Origin: Macrothele yani
Taxonomy: Eukaryota; Arthropoda; Arachnida; Araneae; Macrothelidae
Direction of reading: 5' to 3'
DNA: 64,000 nucleotides
Assembly: GCA_039090855.1 (NCBI GenBank)
Contig: CM077034.1
Location: forward strand, 12,661,970 to 12,725,969
Positions 1 through 8,020 of the stretch are shown here, one piece after another; position 1 is the first letter of the stretch; each line of letters begins with the position of its first letter. Below the pieces are notes generated by a model that had not been told where the DNA came from, did not search any database, and was given only the letters and a program-made list of their open reading frames with translations. A program made the position numbers and the translations under genes.

Positions 1-2
1 GC

Positions 3-299
3 GAACTTACCTCTTCCATTGTAGAACCTTGGGAAAATCCAACAGACATTTTCCAAAATAATAATCCAGAGAGCAAGAGAGGTACAACAGCACACGGGTC
101 GACAACTGAACCAGAAAAAACAAGTGATGCAGTAGAAATGGCAAACGTTTTAAAGGAAGCTGAATGCACTTTGACCCCAAGCATTTTCGGAAACGTCACG
201 AGGGCATTTCAAGCGAACATCTCAACTACTAAAATTCCGGAATTCACACACGACAAATGTGGACGAATCGAGCTGTTATCGCAAGGGGGAGGAAATTGA
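3..299 (+). CDS. Partial open frame at window edge, hypothetical
   Basis: Frame 3 is open from the first bases to a TGA at 297-299, about 98 codons without an ATG near its start, so it would be the 3' part of a gene or exon beginning outside the window. The translation is mixed and hydrophilic, rich in Thr, Glu and Pro (for example EPWENPTDIFQ and TTEPEKTSDAVEM), and looks protein-like rather than random. I recognise no domain. After the stop, frame 1 (about 259-468) carries another plausible stretch (RKGEEIELHPYAFSKHFEG), so this may be one reading frame broken by a frameshift. It converges with the minus-strand gene at 797-1855. Chance openness cannot be excluded. Confidence 0.35.
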   Translation, partial: ELTSSIVEPWENPTDIFQNNNPESKRGTTAHGSTTEPEKTSDAVEMANVLKEAECTLTPSIFGNVTRAFQANISTTKIPEFTHDKCGRIELLSQGGGN

Positions 300-544
300 A
301 CTACATCCCTATGCGTTTTCTAAGCATTTCGAGGGTTCTAAGTTTAATCAGTTTCCGAAATTCTGCTGTTCACAAAGAAACAACACACGATCCTTATCAC
401 CACAACCTGTCTCATGGAGACTACTTCCTTATCTGTTCATCTCTCAACGAACATGCTATCGATTCTAATCAAAGCTTATTTTCAGGAAAATTCTTAGAGA
501 AAAACGAAAGAACTTCATTATAATTAATTTTCATATCCTGAGAG

Positions 545-550
545 AATAAA
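545..550 (+). promoter_or_regulatory. Candidate poly(A) signal AATAAA
   Basis: AATAAA lies about 250 nt after the end of the frame-3 plus-strand ORF and about 75 nt after the frame-1 ORF. It would suit the 3' end of a plus-strand transcript. In AT-rich DNA this hexamer is common, so the call is weak. Confidence 0.25.
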
Positions 551-766
551 ACTAAAATGTATTCGGTAAGAAATTCTTCATGGCTGAATTTTCCACATAA
601 GGAATACGGAAAGTGAAAGAATTTAATCAGACACCTTGAAAGAATTCACTCAGAATTAAAACCGCTTTTGAAAAAAAAAAAACGAGTGAACTATGAAATA
701 CTTTGTGCTTCACATAAAGAAAACACAGCGTACGATTTCAATAATTCCTTTTTGAAAAAACTGGGT

Positions 767-782
767 GGTCCTGAAAAGGACC
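767..782 (-). promoter_or_regulatory. Histone-type mRNA 3' stem-loop
   Basis: Read on the minus strand this is GGTCCTTTTCAGGACC: a perfect 6-bp stem around a TTTC loop, followed directly by ACCCAG. This fits the metazoan replication-dependent histone stem-loop (GG-Y-Y-C-T, TTTC loop, A-G-R-R-CC, then ACCCA), the known SLBP binding site. It starts 14 nt after the TAA at 797-799. A purine-rich stretch (AAAAAGGAA) follows about 14 nt downstream and could act as a histone downstream element for U7 snRNA. That the upstream gene is processed this way is inference. Confidence 0.72.
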
Positions 783-796
783 GTTAAGATTTTTTT

Positions 797-1855
797 TTAC
801 CAATAATAATATTCGTCTAAATCTCGTAAAATTTCCCCCACGTAATGACTTAGGTCAACTGAGTCCAGAAATGTTTCGTCTACTTTAGTATTTCGCTTCC
901 GCTGGAGTTCTTTCAGATACTGTTCAGCTATTTTCTCAAAATTCAGTTGTAAAATAATTTTGGTCATGTTTATTTGATTGTCGTTGTCGTAGGAGATTTC
1001 CATTCCATTCATATCCGCTGTGTCATACATTGTGTCCACGAGAGTTTCTTCAAGTAGAAAAGAACCATCTTCATAATGTCGAAATCCTTCTTTTGTGGCC
1101 TGTAATGCTTCCAAAGTCAAATTATTTTTTTCCAATGCTTTCTTAATTAAAGCTGAAAACGAAATGGAACGAAGAAACGTCTGTTGTATGACTCTTAACA
1201 TAGTAGATTTCTTATCAGTCACTTTAGTCCAATGTTCACCACACAGAGAAATTTCAGTTTTCAAAATTTCACCATCCTGACCCACTTTTTCCTGAGTGAA
1301 ATCCAATACATGGTGAAAATCTCGACTTGTGCATTCCACTGAGTGGGGATTCATTCTCATAAAAGGAGTCAACGGTTCTAAACGATGAGCCACTGTAATA
1401 TTTCCACTGAAAACGTAATCATATTTCGCAGGCTTGCGACTTTTAACAACATCACGCAGAAAGACAAAGCTGTCTAGAAGTTCAAACCATTCAACACCCT
1501 TCAAAGCGATTCCCATAGCTGTAGGAACGTATAAGTCACCGATGCAAATATATTTTCGGACATGAATCTGTAATTCTCCATCAAAACAAAATATCCGGAT
1601 GAATCGATCGTCTCCTAAAGGAAAGCAATTTTCAGGCATTTCATTCTTCCTAAAGATGATGCGAATTTCATCGTGTAATGCTATGGACGATTCCATTATA
1701 AAATTTTCAAGAAACACAAAAGACGACCACTCTCCTCGACCGATCGAGTTCAACTGATAGAAACTTAAACCCCTACGTCAATCATCCACCTTGTTAGGAA
1801 TGGACCATAACGATCATGTGACCTGGGAAGAGAACCATTCCTGAGGCGGAACATG
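797..1855 (-). CDS. PC4-like domain protein (hypothetical)
   Basis: A minus-strand frame of 352 residues if started at the ATG at 1855, or 329 from the ATG at 1786. Taking the frame only from 1753 would require a non-ATG start (TTG), unlikely here; an in-frame stop at 1859-1861 bounds it upstream. From the 1855 start, about residues 80-135 resemble the C-terminal domain of transcriptional coactivator p15/PC4, a single-stranded-DNA-binding fold: a beta-rich F-x-L-G...R-x-I-R-I-F run, FDGELQIHVRKY, then P-T-x-x-GI-x-L...W-F-E-L. The rest (about 215 residues) matches nothing I recognise; it is acidic near the end and finishes DEYYYW. No signal peptide or membrane segment is evident. The histone-type stem-loop follows its stop. 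It could be a cellular gene or a gene captured from a virus or mobile element; the sequence does not decide. Confidence 0.6.
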
Positions 1856-2092
1856 AATCAATAGGAACGAAATCTCGTCCATCGATGCATTTCGTTGTCT
1901 AAATAAAAAAATAAAAAAAAATTGCAACGTTTATAAAAAAAAAAAACCTAACACCCCACGAAAGCTCTAAAAGTATAAGTTTAATAAAACAAATTCGAGG
2001 AAACAAAAAATGTTGGAAAGGGCAAAAAAAAAAAAAAAAAAACTTCCTCCAAAAATTTGACAAAAGTCCAATAAATCTCCCGAGAAAAACAT

Positions 2093-2128
2093 AAAGTTCC
2101 AAGAAGCACCGCCAGGGGGCAGCACATC
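2093..2128 (+). repeat. 36-bp direct repeat, copy 1
   Basis: Begins AAAGTTCCAAGAAGCACCG and ends GGGGGCAGCACATC. It is identical to 2197-2232 except for one C/T difference. The start-to-start distance is 104 bp. Confidence 0.9.
2109..2122 (+). promoter_or_regulatory. CTCF-like motif 1
   Basis: CCGCCAGGGGGCAG matches 13 of 14 positions of the CTCF core CCASYAGRKGGCRS; only the third base differs. It lies 275 bp outside the array edge. Binding is inferred from motif resemblance only. Confidence 0.4.
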
Positions 2129-2196
2129 GAGTTGACATCCCCCTATATCCACCCCCTTTCCCTCTCGGTCGTTGCCATCCCTCAAAAGATCCATTG

Positions 2197-2232
2197 AAAG
2201 TTCCAAGAAGCACCGCTAGGGGGCAGCACATC
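2197..2232 (+). repeat. 36-bp direct repeat, copy 2
   Basis: Second copy of the 2093-2128 sequence in the same orientation, with a single C-to-T change inside the CTCF-like core. Confidence 0.9.
2213..2226 (+). promoter_or_regulatory. CTCF-like motif 2
   Basis: CCGCTAGGGGGCAG, same orientation as motif 1 and also 13 of 14 against the core consensus; the C/T difference between the copies falls at a Y position, so both stay consensus-compatible. Confidence 0.4.
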
Positions 2233-2265
2233 ATGGGGACGATCACGTGATAAAAATTCTGACTC

Positions 2266-2367
2266 GGGGGCAGCTGGGGCAGCCTTGGGACAGCCGGGGA
2301 CAGCCTCGTGGACAGTGTGTGGACAGCCTCATGATCAGCCCATGTTAAGTCTATGGAGGGCTGTCCC
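2266..2367. repeat. GGACAGCC-rich degenerate repeat
   Basis: About five to six degenerate copies of a GGGACAGCC-like word with variable spacers, ending with an inverted copy (GGGCTGTCCC at 2358-2367). No coding potential. It abuts the array edge. Confidence 0.55.
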
Positions 2368-2437
2368 TGTGCCAGAAGTTTCCCTTTTCCTCTACTTACG
2401 TTCCCTCAAATTTTTTGAGGCCAGTTCTCCTACACCC

Positions 2438-3174
2438 AAATATTTACATGACATGTAAAGTTATTAATTTTTCTCTTTTACTTACTTAAACACTAAATAT
2501 TAATTACTATGCCTCATCCACACGCCATTTTGACAATTTTTATTCAATCGAGATCCTAAAGTTTACTTACCAACACAAGGTAATCATATTGCACTTTTTT
2601 CTGAGGCACGAAATAGTAAAACACAATTCCTAGGTTTAGGTCTTTTCAACGGTTTTTATTATAACCATGTCATATTCATAACGTTTACCTATCAAGTCAA
2701 GGTAAAAATATTGCGTCTTTATTTAAGCGCTAAATATTACATCACACGACTTTAAAACTAGGCCTTCTTAGCAGTTTTTATCCTACTGATGCCATATTCA
2801 TAACGATTACGCATCAACTCAAGTTAATAATATTTCACATTTACTTAGGCCCTAGGCCTAAGGTTTTTTTAACAGTTTTTATTCTACCGATTTCATATTC
2901 ATAACCTTTGCTTATCAACTCAAGTTTAATATCACAGCGCTTTTACTTAGGCAGTAAATATTAATCATAGGCCCTAGGTCTACGGCCTGTGAAATAATAT
3001 TTAGTGCTTAAGTGAAAGCACAATGTTATTAACTTGGGTTGATGCGTAAAGATTAGGAAATCGATTGAATAAAAACTGTCAGAATGGCGTATGATTGAGG
3101 CATAGTAATTAATATTTTCTGCTTAAGTAAGTAAAAGAGAAATATTAATAACTTGACATGTTATGTAAATATTT
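2438..3174. repeat. IR-A foldback, U1
   Basis: Arms 2438-2550 and 3062-3174 are inverted copies of each other over 113 bp with few mismatches, both starting AAATATTTAC at the outer end. The interior is built of about 110-bp subrepeats each opening with a (AC)AGTTTTTAT-type word and ending ...TTTACTTAGGC: copies near 2530, 2643, 2765 and 2867 read forward, and one at 2985-3090 reads in reverse. Arms made of tandem subrepeats are the layout of Foldback-type elements. No ORF of note inside, and no clear target duplication. Confidence 0.75.
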
Positions 3175-3833
3175 AGTTCCTAAGTAAATGTGCAGCGTTA
3201 TTAAAAAAAATTCCACCTTGTCGTCCATTTCTGAGCAAATTATGACTTCTGCTGTAGTTCCTTTGTTTCGTCGAAACCCGAAGGTTTAAGAAATGTGCTA
3301 TGTAAGTTTTTTTGTATTTACGAATGTACTTTTGTTTCCCCAAATTCAATTGTAATTGTCGTTTGTCTTATTGTGAATGTTTTCTCGATCAAATTCTCAT
3401 CAGAGGGCGAGAAAACGGCAATTTTTATACGGCTCCTTCATTTGTGTCCGAATGTCCAAATGTCTACCCCTTCTTTCTGACAGAAAATCGCAAATACTTG
3501 TTAATTTTTTAATGATAATGAGATATGATGGGGGGGGTCTGCACACCACTTGCTCAAGTAGGGAGAAATATAGCAACACTATAAATTTTTACGTAGCGCA
3601 ATTTCATGGCTGTAATAGTGAAAGTGCCCAGTTTTCCTCCGCCCTAATGTTCTAAACTCTATTGTGACTTTGTGAGAGTTAGTTTACAAATTACTTTGAA
3701 GAAAGCATAACAGCTCGTGAACACGTGCTTCACACTCGACCGACATCTTTTGCGGTTTTAAAACTTTCCCGTGAGTCTTGACTTTGATCTTAACTGGCCA
3801 ATCACCTTGCCTGAGGGAAATCCAATTCTGACA

Positions 3834-3883
3834 GAAGAGGGGATTATAACATTCCCTCTGAGGGATGTTTTAATCCCCTCTTC
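3834..3883. repeat. GAAGAGGGGATT hairpin, U1
   Basis: Arms of about 22 bp (3834-3856 and 3862-3883) around a TCTGA-type loop. In U2 (9416-9465) the arms differ at one position only. It is also present in U7 (34567-34615), U8 (40176-40225), U10 (51618-51667), U11 (57206-57255) and U12 (62813-62862). In U3, U4, U5, U6 and U9 the second arm is missing and the sequence runs on as CCCCTCTGCGGGTCTTTTC, so two forms of the unit exist. Confidence 0.8.
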
Positions 3884-4884
3884 ATTTCAGGTGGCGATAA
3901 TTCCTTCAAAGTAATCGTTAGTTGCTTCTACTAACCTTGAGTTGGTCTGTGTTTGAAAAAAAATTAAAAATTCTCTTACCTTCGCAGGAGTTTGTTGACT
4001 TTTCGGCTACAAGTTATCATATAAGGTATGTAGAAATGTCCTGTATACATATCGTTTCTTTCTTTTAATTGTGTTTATTTAACTTGTGTACAGTGTTGAT
4101 CTCTATAGCATTTTCTCTTGTGAGGCCAAATGATTAGTTGGGTTCGAGTTATCTATGAGGCATCGATGGCGTTTTAATATATTTTAAAATTTGCTTGTTT
4201 TAAATTAACCCTGACGGAAAATTTCGATAGAGTTCATGAGTTGCTCACAGTAGTTACTAAACTTAAAAGAAAAAAAAATTCCTAAGAATTACAAAATTGT
4301 ATTGATCTTGTTGAAAATACTTTCCTGTGAATGTTAAAATAAGTGTAGTTTTACCCATGCCTTTATGTTTATTTGTTAATTTTGATTCCATATGTCTTAC
4401 GATTCGTGTAAAAGATATGAGGGAAAAATGCCCTTAGAAAAAACTTCCGCGGGAAAAATGCAAATTTCTCCAAAACAGAGGAAAACACCCGTATCTTGAT
4501 AAAACTGCAATACTCGAGCACTAGACTGATGTTTGCTTACGTCTGTTAGAAACATAAGGGTCTTTTTTAATTTCACGAAGAAATATATACAAGGTGATTC
4601 AAAAATTTGGAGCAAAAGTAAAGGGCGATTAGACGAGAGATTAAATTGGGCACAGGCTACAGGCCCCGTTGTAGTTGTTTTGCAGTTTCCCCATGTGGGG
4701 CACTGAATTTCATGGGTTTATGAACTAACATATTGCTTTGGTGCACTCTTACACCGGTACTTAACCCATACGACAACCTTATGAGTTCTTTTTATTTTAC
4801 CAACCATATGTTTAAGATCCATTCAGTTCGGTGAACAGATAAATCCGCTTCTCTTGTAATGCACCATTCCATGATTCTCCCTGA

Positions 4885-4926
4885 AAAGTATTTCCAGCAT
4901 TGTGAAAAGAATGCTGGAGATACTTT
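4885..4926. repeat. CCAGCATT hairpin, U1
   Basis: Arms 4885-4901 and 4910-4926 pair over 17 bp with one mismatch around an 8-nt loop; conserved in the other units. It lies just beyond the right end of the CAGGGTGA element. Confidence 0.7.
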
Positions 4927-5259
4927 CCTTTAAGCGCAGTTACGCTTCTTGGAAGAGACAACCACGTGTTGATTCGAACAGTGAACGTCTTCGACCATTT
5001 GGGGAACAAACTACCATTGCTTTATAATGCTAGATAACGTTAAATGATTGAAGGGAGGAAGAGTTCTGATTAGTTTTGTCCACAGTTTAGTTGAAATTAA
5101 GATATTTGTTCATGAAATTAAGAAATACCTCATGTTTCTGCACGAAAAAAACACATGTCCATTTGAACAATGATCCGCTTCTGCCGTGCTGGAAACAAAC
5201 TATGATGGGTTTATAACGCTATATAACGTTATAACGAGTCCGTATGGTAGATTAATATA

Positions 5260-6690
5260 CACTGACGGAAAAAAAAAAATCCCAACACCACGACAAAATA
5301 GTTTTAGAGATATGAAATGGCGGCAATGCATTTGTATAGGTAACATATTTAATCGATTAAGGTTTCAAGATCAGAGCGTAATGTAAGCGCGAGAAGAGCC
5401 ATTTTAAATGTGAAATGCTGGTACATTAATAACCAGTGTAACAGCCAGAATGTTGAATGCAAGCATGCAAACGTTCATGCATTGTGTCGTACAGGTGCTG
5501 GATGTCAGTTTGTGGGATGGAGTTCCATGCCTGGTGCACTTGGTCGGTCAATACAGGGACGGTTAATGCTGGTTGGGGGTGACGCTGGAGTTGTCGTCCA
5601 ATGATGTCCCATACGTGCTCGATTAGTAAAAGTTCTGGTGATCCAACAGGCCACGGCAACATGTCGACACTCTGTAGAGCATGTTGGGTTACAACAGCGG
5701 TATGCGGGCGAGCTTCATCCTGTTGGAAAACACCCCCTGGAATGCTGTTCATGAATGGCAGCACAACAGGTTGAATCACCAGACCGACGTACAACTGTGT
5801 CGTCAGGGTGCGTGGGATAACCACGAGAGTGCTCCTGCTGTCATAGGAAATTGCTGCCCAGACCATAACTCCAGGTGTAGGTCCAGTGTGTCTCGGCCGC
5901 AGACAGGTTGGTTGCAGGCGCTCACCTGGCCTCTTTCTAACCAACACAGGGCCATAATTGGCACCCAGGCAGAACCGGCTTTCATCAGAAAACACAACAG
6001 ATCTCCACTCCGTCCTCCAATGAGCTCTAGCTTGACACCACTGACGTCGCAAACGGCAGTGGTTTGGAGAAAGTGGAATGCTCGGTACAGGGCGTCTGGC
6101 TCGGAGCTGTCCTTCAAGTAACCGATTTGTAACAGTTCGTTGTGTCACTGTGGTGGCAACTGCAGCTCGAATCGCTGCCGCAGACGCAGTACGATGCGCC
6201 ACGGTCATACGCCGTACACTGCGGTCTTCCCTCTCTTTAGTGCCACGTGGCCGGTCGGAACCCGGTCTTCTTGAGGCAGTACTTTCCTTTGACTACCGCT
6301 GCTAACAATCATGCACAGTGGCTACATTCCTGCAAAGTCGTTCTGCAATATTGCGGAAAGAAGATCCACCTTCTCGTACGCCCTATTACACGCCCTCGTT
6401 CAAACTCCGTGAGCTGTTGATAATGGCTTCTTCGTCTTCTTAAAGGCATTCTTGATTGACATCAACACACTACGTCGAATCTGAACAATAACGAACCCCC
6501 ACGAACGTTACAGCGCGTATTTACAGCAAACGTGCTTTGCATGTTCCGAGGGGTGCTACTAGCGCCAAACGTATGCGCCCAGCGCAAAATTTGCATAGAC
6601 GTCATCTTACAGATGTACTCTCACCGCCTACGAACTGTCGTTTATCTAACACAACCCCTTCTTGGTGTTAGGATTTTTTTTCCGTCAGTG
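5260..6690 (-). mobile_element. Tc1L, Tc1-like transposon, U1 copy (1431 bp)
   Basis: Inverted ends CACTGACGG-(A)n-TCC(C/T)AACACCA of about 27 bp, flanked on both sides by TA (5258-5259, 6691-6692), the target duplication typical of the Tc1/mariner superfamily. It carries one minus-strand transposase gene, here a pseudogene. All copies in the window sit at the same site of the unit, so one insertion preceded the amplification. Confidence 0.93.
5426..6449 (-). pseudogene. Tc1L transposase pseudogene, U1
   Basis: DDE transposase with N-terminal helix-turn-helix region and C-terminal catalytic domain. The last 260 codons (from 6208) are open and keep the triad: D in VFSDESRF, D in QQDEARPHTA, E in LIEHVWD. 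Two TGG codons have become TAG (6302-6304 and 6293-6295), and one base is inserted near 6379 (total span 1024 instead of 1023). The residue after the second catalytic D is Glu, where most copies have Asn. Confidence 0.9.
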
Positions 6691-6988
6691 TAATGTACTC
6701 ATACAAATCACCTATGGCTCAGGATTTTTCAGAAGAATTTTCGTTAGTCTTAATACGTATTTGACAAGCTTAAATAAGTAAGAAAAGGTAATTAACATGA
6801 GGCAATATATCCCGGGTACAAAGAAGTGGCCACATGGTAATTTCAGTGCCATAAAATTGTTCTAAATAAATAAATATCGTGTGGCCATATTTCCCACTAC
6901 TTGAGCAACTAATGTTCACAAACCATTTTTTTAATATTTCATTTTCAATAAGACATTATAGACTTCCCCATCATTTTCAGGACACAAC

Positions 6989-8013
6989 GGAGAATTGGCC
7001 ACAAAAATTCTAAGGGGTCGTATAAAAATTGAGTTTTTCCCACTTCGTGGACCCGACCCCACAGGTTGGTTATCTGAGTCACATAAATTTTTCGTATTTT
7101 CTTACTTCCGATATTGAACGTAATTCTTCCCCAGAAAATGTTTATTTTCAACAACTCAGCAAAAGAATTTTATACTTCAGGGTTTACAAACTATATCTCT
7201 GCGAGGCAGGGAACCGGTTCGGGATTAAAATAAAAAATGCAAAATATAAGGAATTTCTGGTCAGATAGGAAGATTTTGAGCGTTTACAAATAAACTCAAC
7301 AACTTCTCTCAGCGCATTAGCTAACGTAGGAAGCCCATGGGAAGGGGTGGGGGTATGCCGAAAATACAAAATATAGAGTATTTCTGAACCGATCGGGAGG
7401 TTTTCGACGTTTACCAACTACAGCTCTACAAATACTTTATATTCTATACTTTTGGCGTTCAGCCCTCCCTCCCCCTCTTGCCCTCCCAATGACAGGTTTC
7501 CTACGTTAGCAGATGCGCGCAGAAGTTTAGTTCAGTTGTAGTTTGTAAATGCTGAAAATCTCCCGAACGGTTCAGAAATTACTCATATTTTTGTTATTAG
7601 GGCCCTCCCCCCAACAGGTTTCCTGCGTTAGCACAAGTCCGTAGAGAATTTGTTGGGTTGTGTTCGTAAACGCCTAAAATTTCCCAATTGGACCAGAAAT
7701 CCTTTATATTTCACATTCATTTTTGATATTAAGCCCCCCCCCCCCCAATAGGTTTGCTGCGTTTGCACATGCCCGCAGAGAATTTGTTTTGAGCTATAGG
7801 TTTTAAACCGTGAAATTCCTTTGTTTTGAGTTATAGATAAAAAACGTTTTTTAACAAATAATAACGTTAAATATCTCAATTAAGAAAATACGAAATTACG
7901 GAAACTTTATATGGTTCAGATAACCAACCTCTGGAGACGTGGCTGGAGGTTGGTTATCTGGTCGAAAACGCAATTCTTATACGATCCCTTAAAATTTTTG
8001 TGACCAGTTCTCC
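6989..8013. mobile_element. IR-B inverted-repeat element, first copy (1025 bp)
   Basis: Outer ends match as inverted repeats: GGAGAATTGGCCACAAAAAT on the left against GGAGAACTGGTCACAAAAAT read from the right end, continuing for about 50 bp. A further inverted block, AGGTTGGTTATCTGA with CGTATTTTCTTA, follows inward. The interior has degenerate subrepeats of about 100-165 bp (TTTCTGRWC...GGGAGATTTT...CGTTTAC...GCTAACGTAGGAAACC), two in forward orientation left of about 7440 and three in reverse to the right. Each is bounded by a G- or C-run. This is foldback-like; no transposase seen, target duplication unclear. A 15-bp perfect inverted pair, CAGATAACCAACCTC, lies within the right end. Confidence 0.6.
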
Positions 8014-8020
8014 TACACCC

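Larger units (their letters stand above)
1856..2396. other. Intergenic spacer between PC4-like gene and array
   Basis: No credible gene. It holds A- and T-runs around 1900-2040, a pair of 36-bp direct repeats (2093-2128, 2197-2232) and a GC-richer patch with repeated GGACAGCC-like words. Frames called here are low-complexity Phe-rich translations of homopolymer runs. Confidence 0.7.
3175..5257. other. Middle segment of the unit, no gene
   Basis: About 2.1 kb between IR-A and Tc1L. It holds the left arm of IR-D, a G-run at about 3531, a long hairpin (3834-3883), a CAGGGTGA-ended small element (4590-4883), a second hairpin (4885-4926) and a perfect 12-bp palindrome TATAACGTTATA at 5222-5233. 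The short frames here recur in other units only because the DNA is repeated; several shift frame or break between units, and I recognise no product. Confidence 0.7.
3550..6908. repeat. IR-D: 3.3-kb segment bounded by imperfect inverted repeats, U1
   Basis: 3550-3616 (TTGCTCAAGTAGGGAGAAAT...) and the reverse complement of 6835-6908 (TTGCTCAAGTAGTGGGAAAT...) align over about 70 bp with small gaps. The bounded segment includes the middle sequence and Tc1L. This may be an older element with later insertions. The same pair recurs in the other full units. No target duplication is visible. Confidence 0.5.
2397..7979. repeat. Array unit U1 (5583 bp)
   Basis: First unit after the single-copy flank. 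Sub-elements: IR-A 2438-3174, IR-D arms 3550-3616 and 6835-6908, hairpin 3834-3883, CAGGGTGA element 4590-4883 (internally shortened), Tc1L 5260-6690, IR-B from 6989 into U2. Its Tc1L portion is closest to that of U10, 48 kb away. Confidence 0.93.

Noticed and set aside
797..1753. Start of the PC4-like ORF at 1753
   Set aside because: That codon is TTG. In-frame ATGs lie upstream at 1786 and 1855, and one downstream within the frame.
1899..2246. 115-codon minus-strand Phe-rich frame
   Set aside because: It is the translation of A/T homopolymers across the direct repeats; no start context or domain.
3295..3655. Overlapping 60-92 codon plus-strand frames after IR-A, repeated in each unit
   Set aside because: Three frames overlap, they shift between units at homopolymer runs, and the translations are low-complexity Phe/Ser/Leu-rich.
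4137..4165. GGTTCGAGTTATC resembling a tRNA/SINE B box
   Set aside because: Incomplete match, and no A box at the proper distance upstream; no cloverleaf can be drawn.
4812..5009. A 65-codon minus-strand frame (MFPKWSKTF...) found in most units
   Set aside because: It recurs because the DNA is repeated. It contains the CCAGCATT hairpin, is broken by small indels in U3 and U4, crosses the end of the CAGGGTGA element, and matches no family I recognise.
5681..6121. 146-codon plus-strand frame opposite the transposase
   Set aside because: Antisense shadow of the minus-strand transposase; its recurrence follows the transposase copies.
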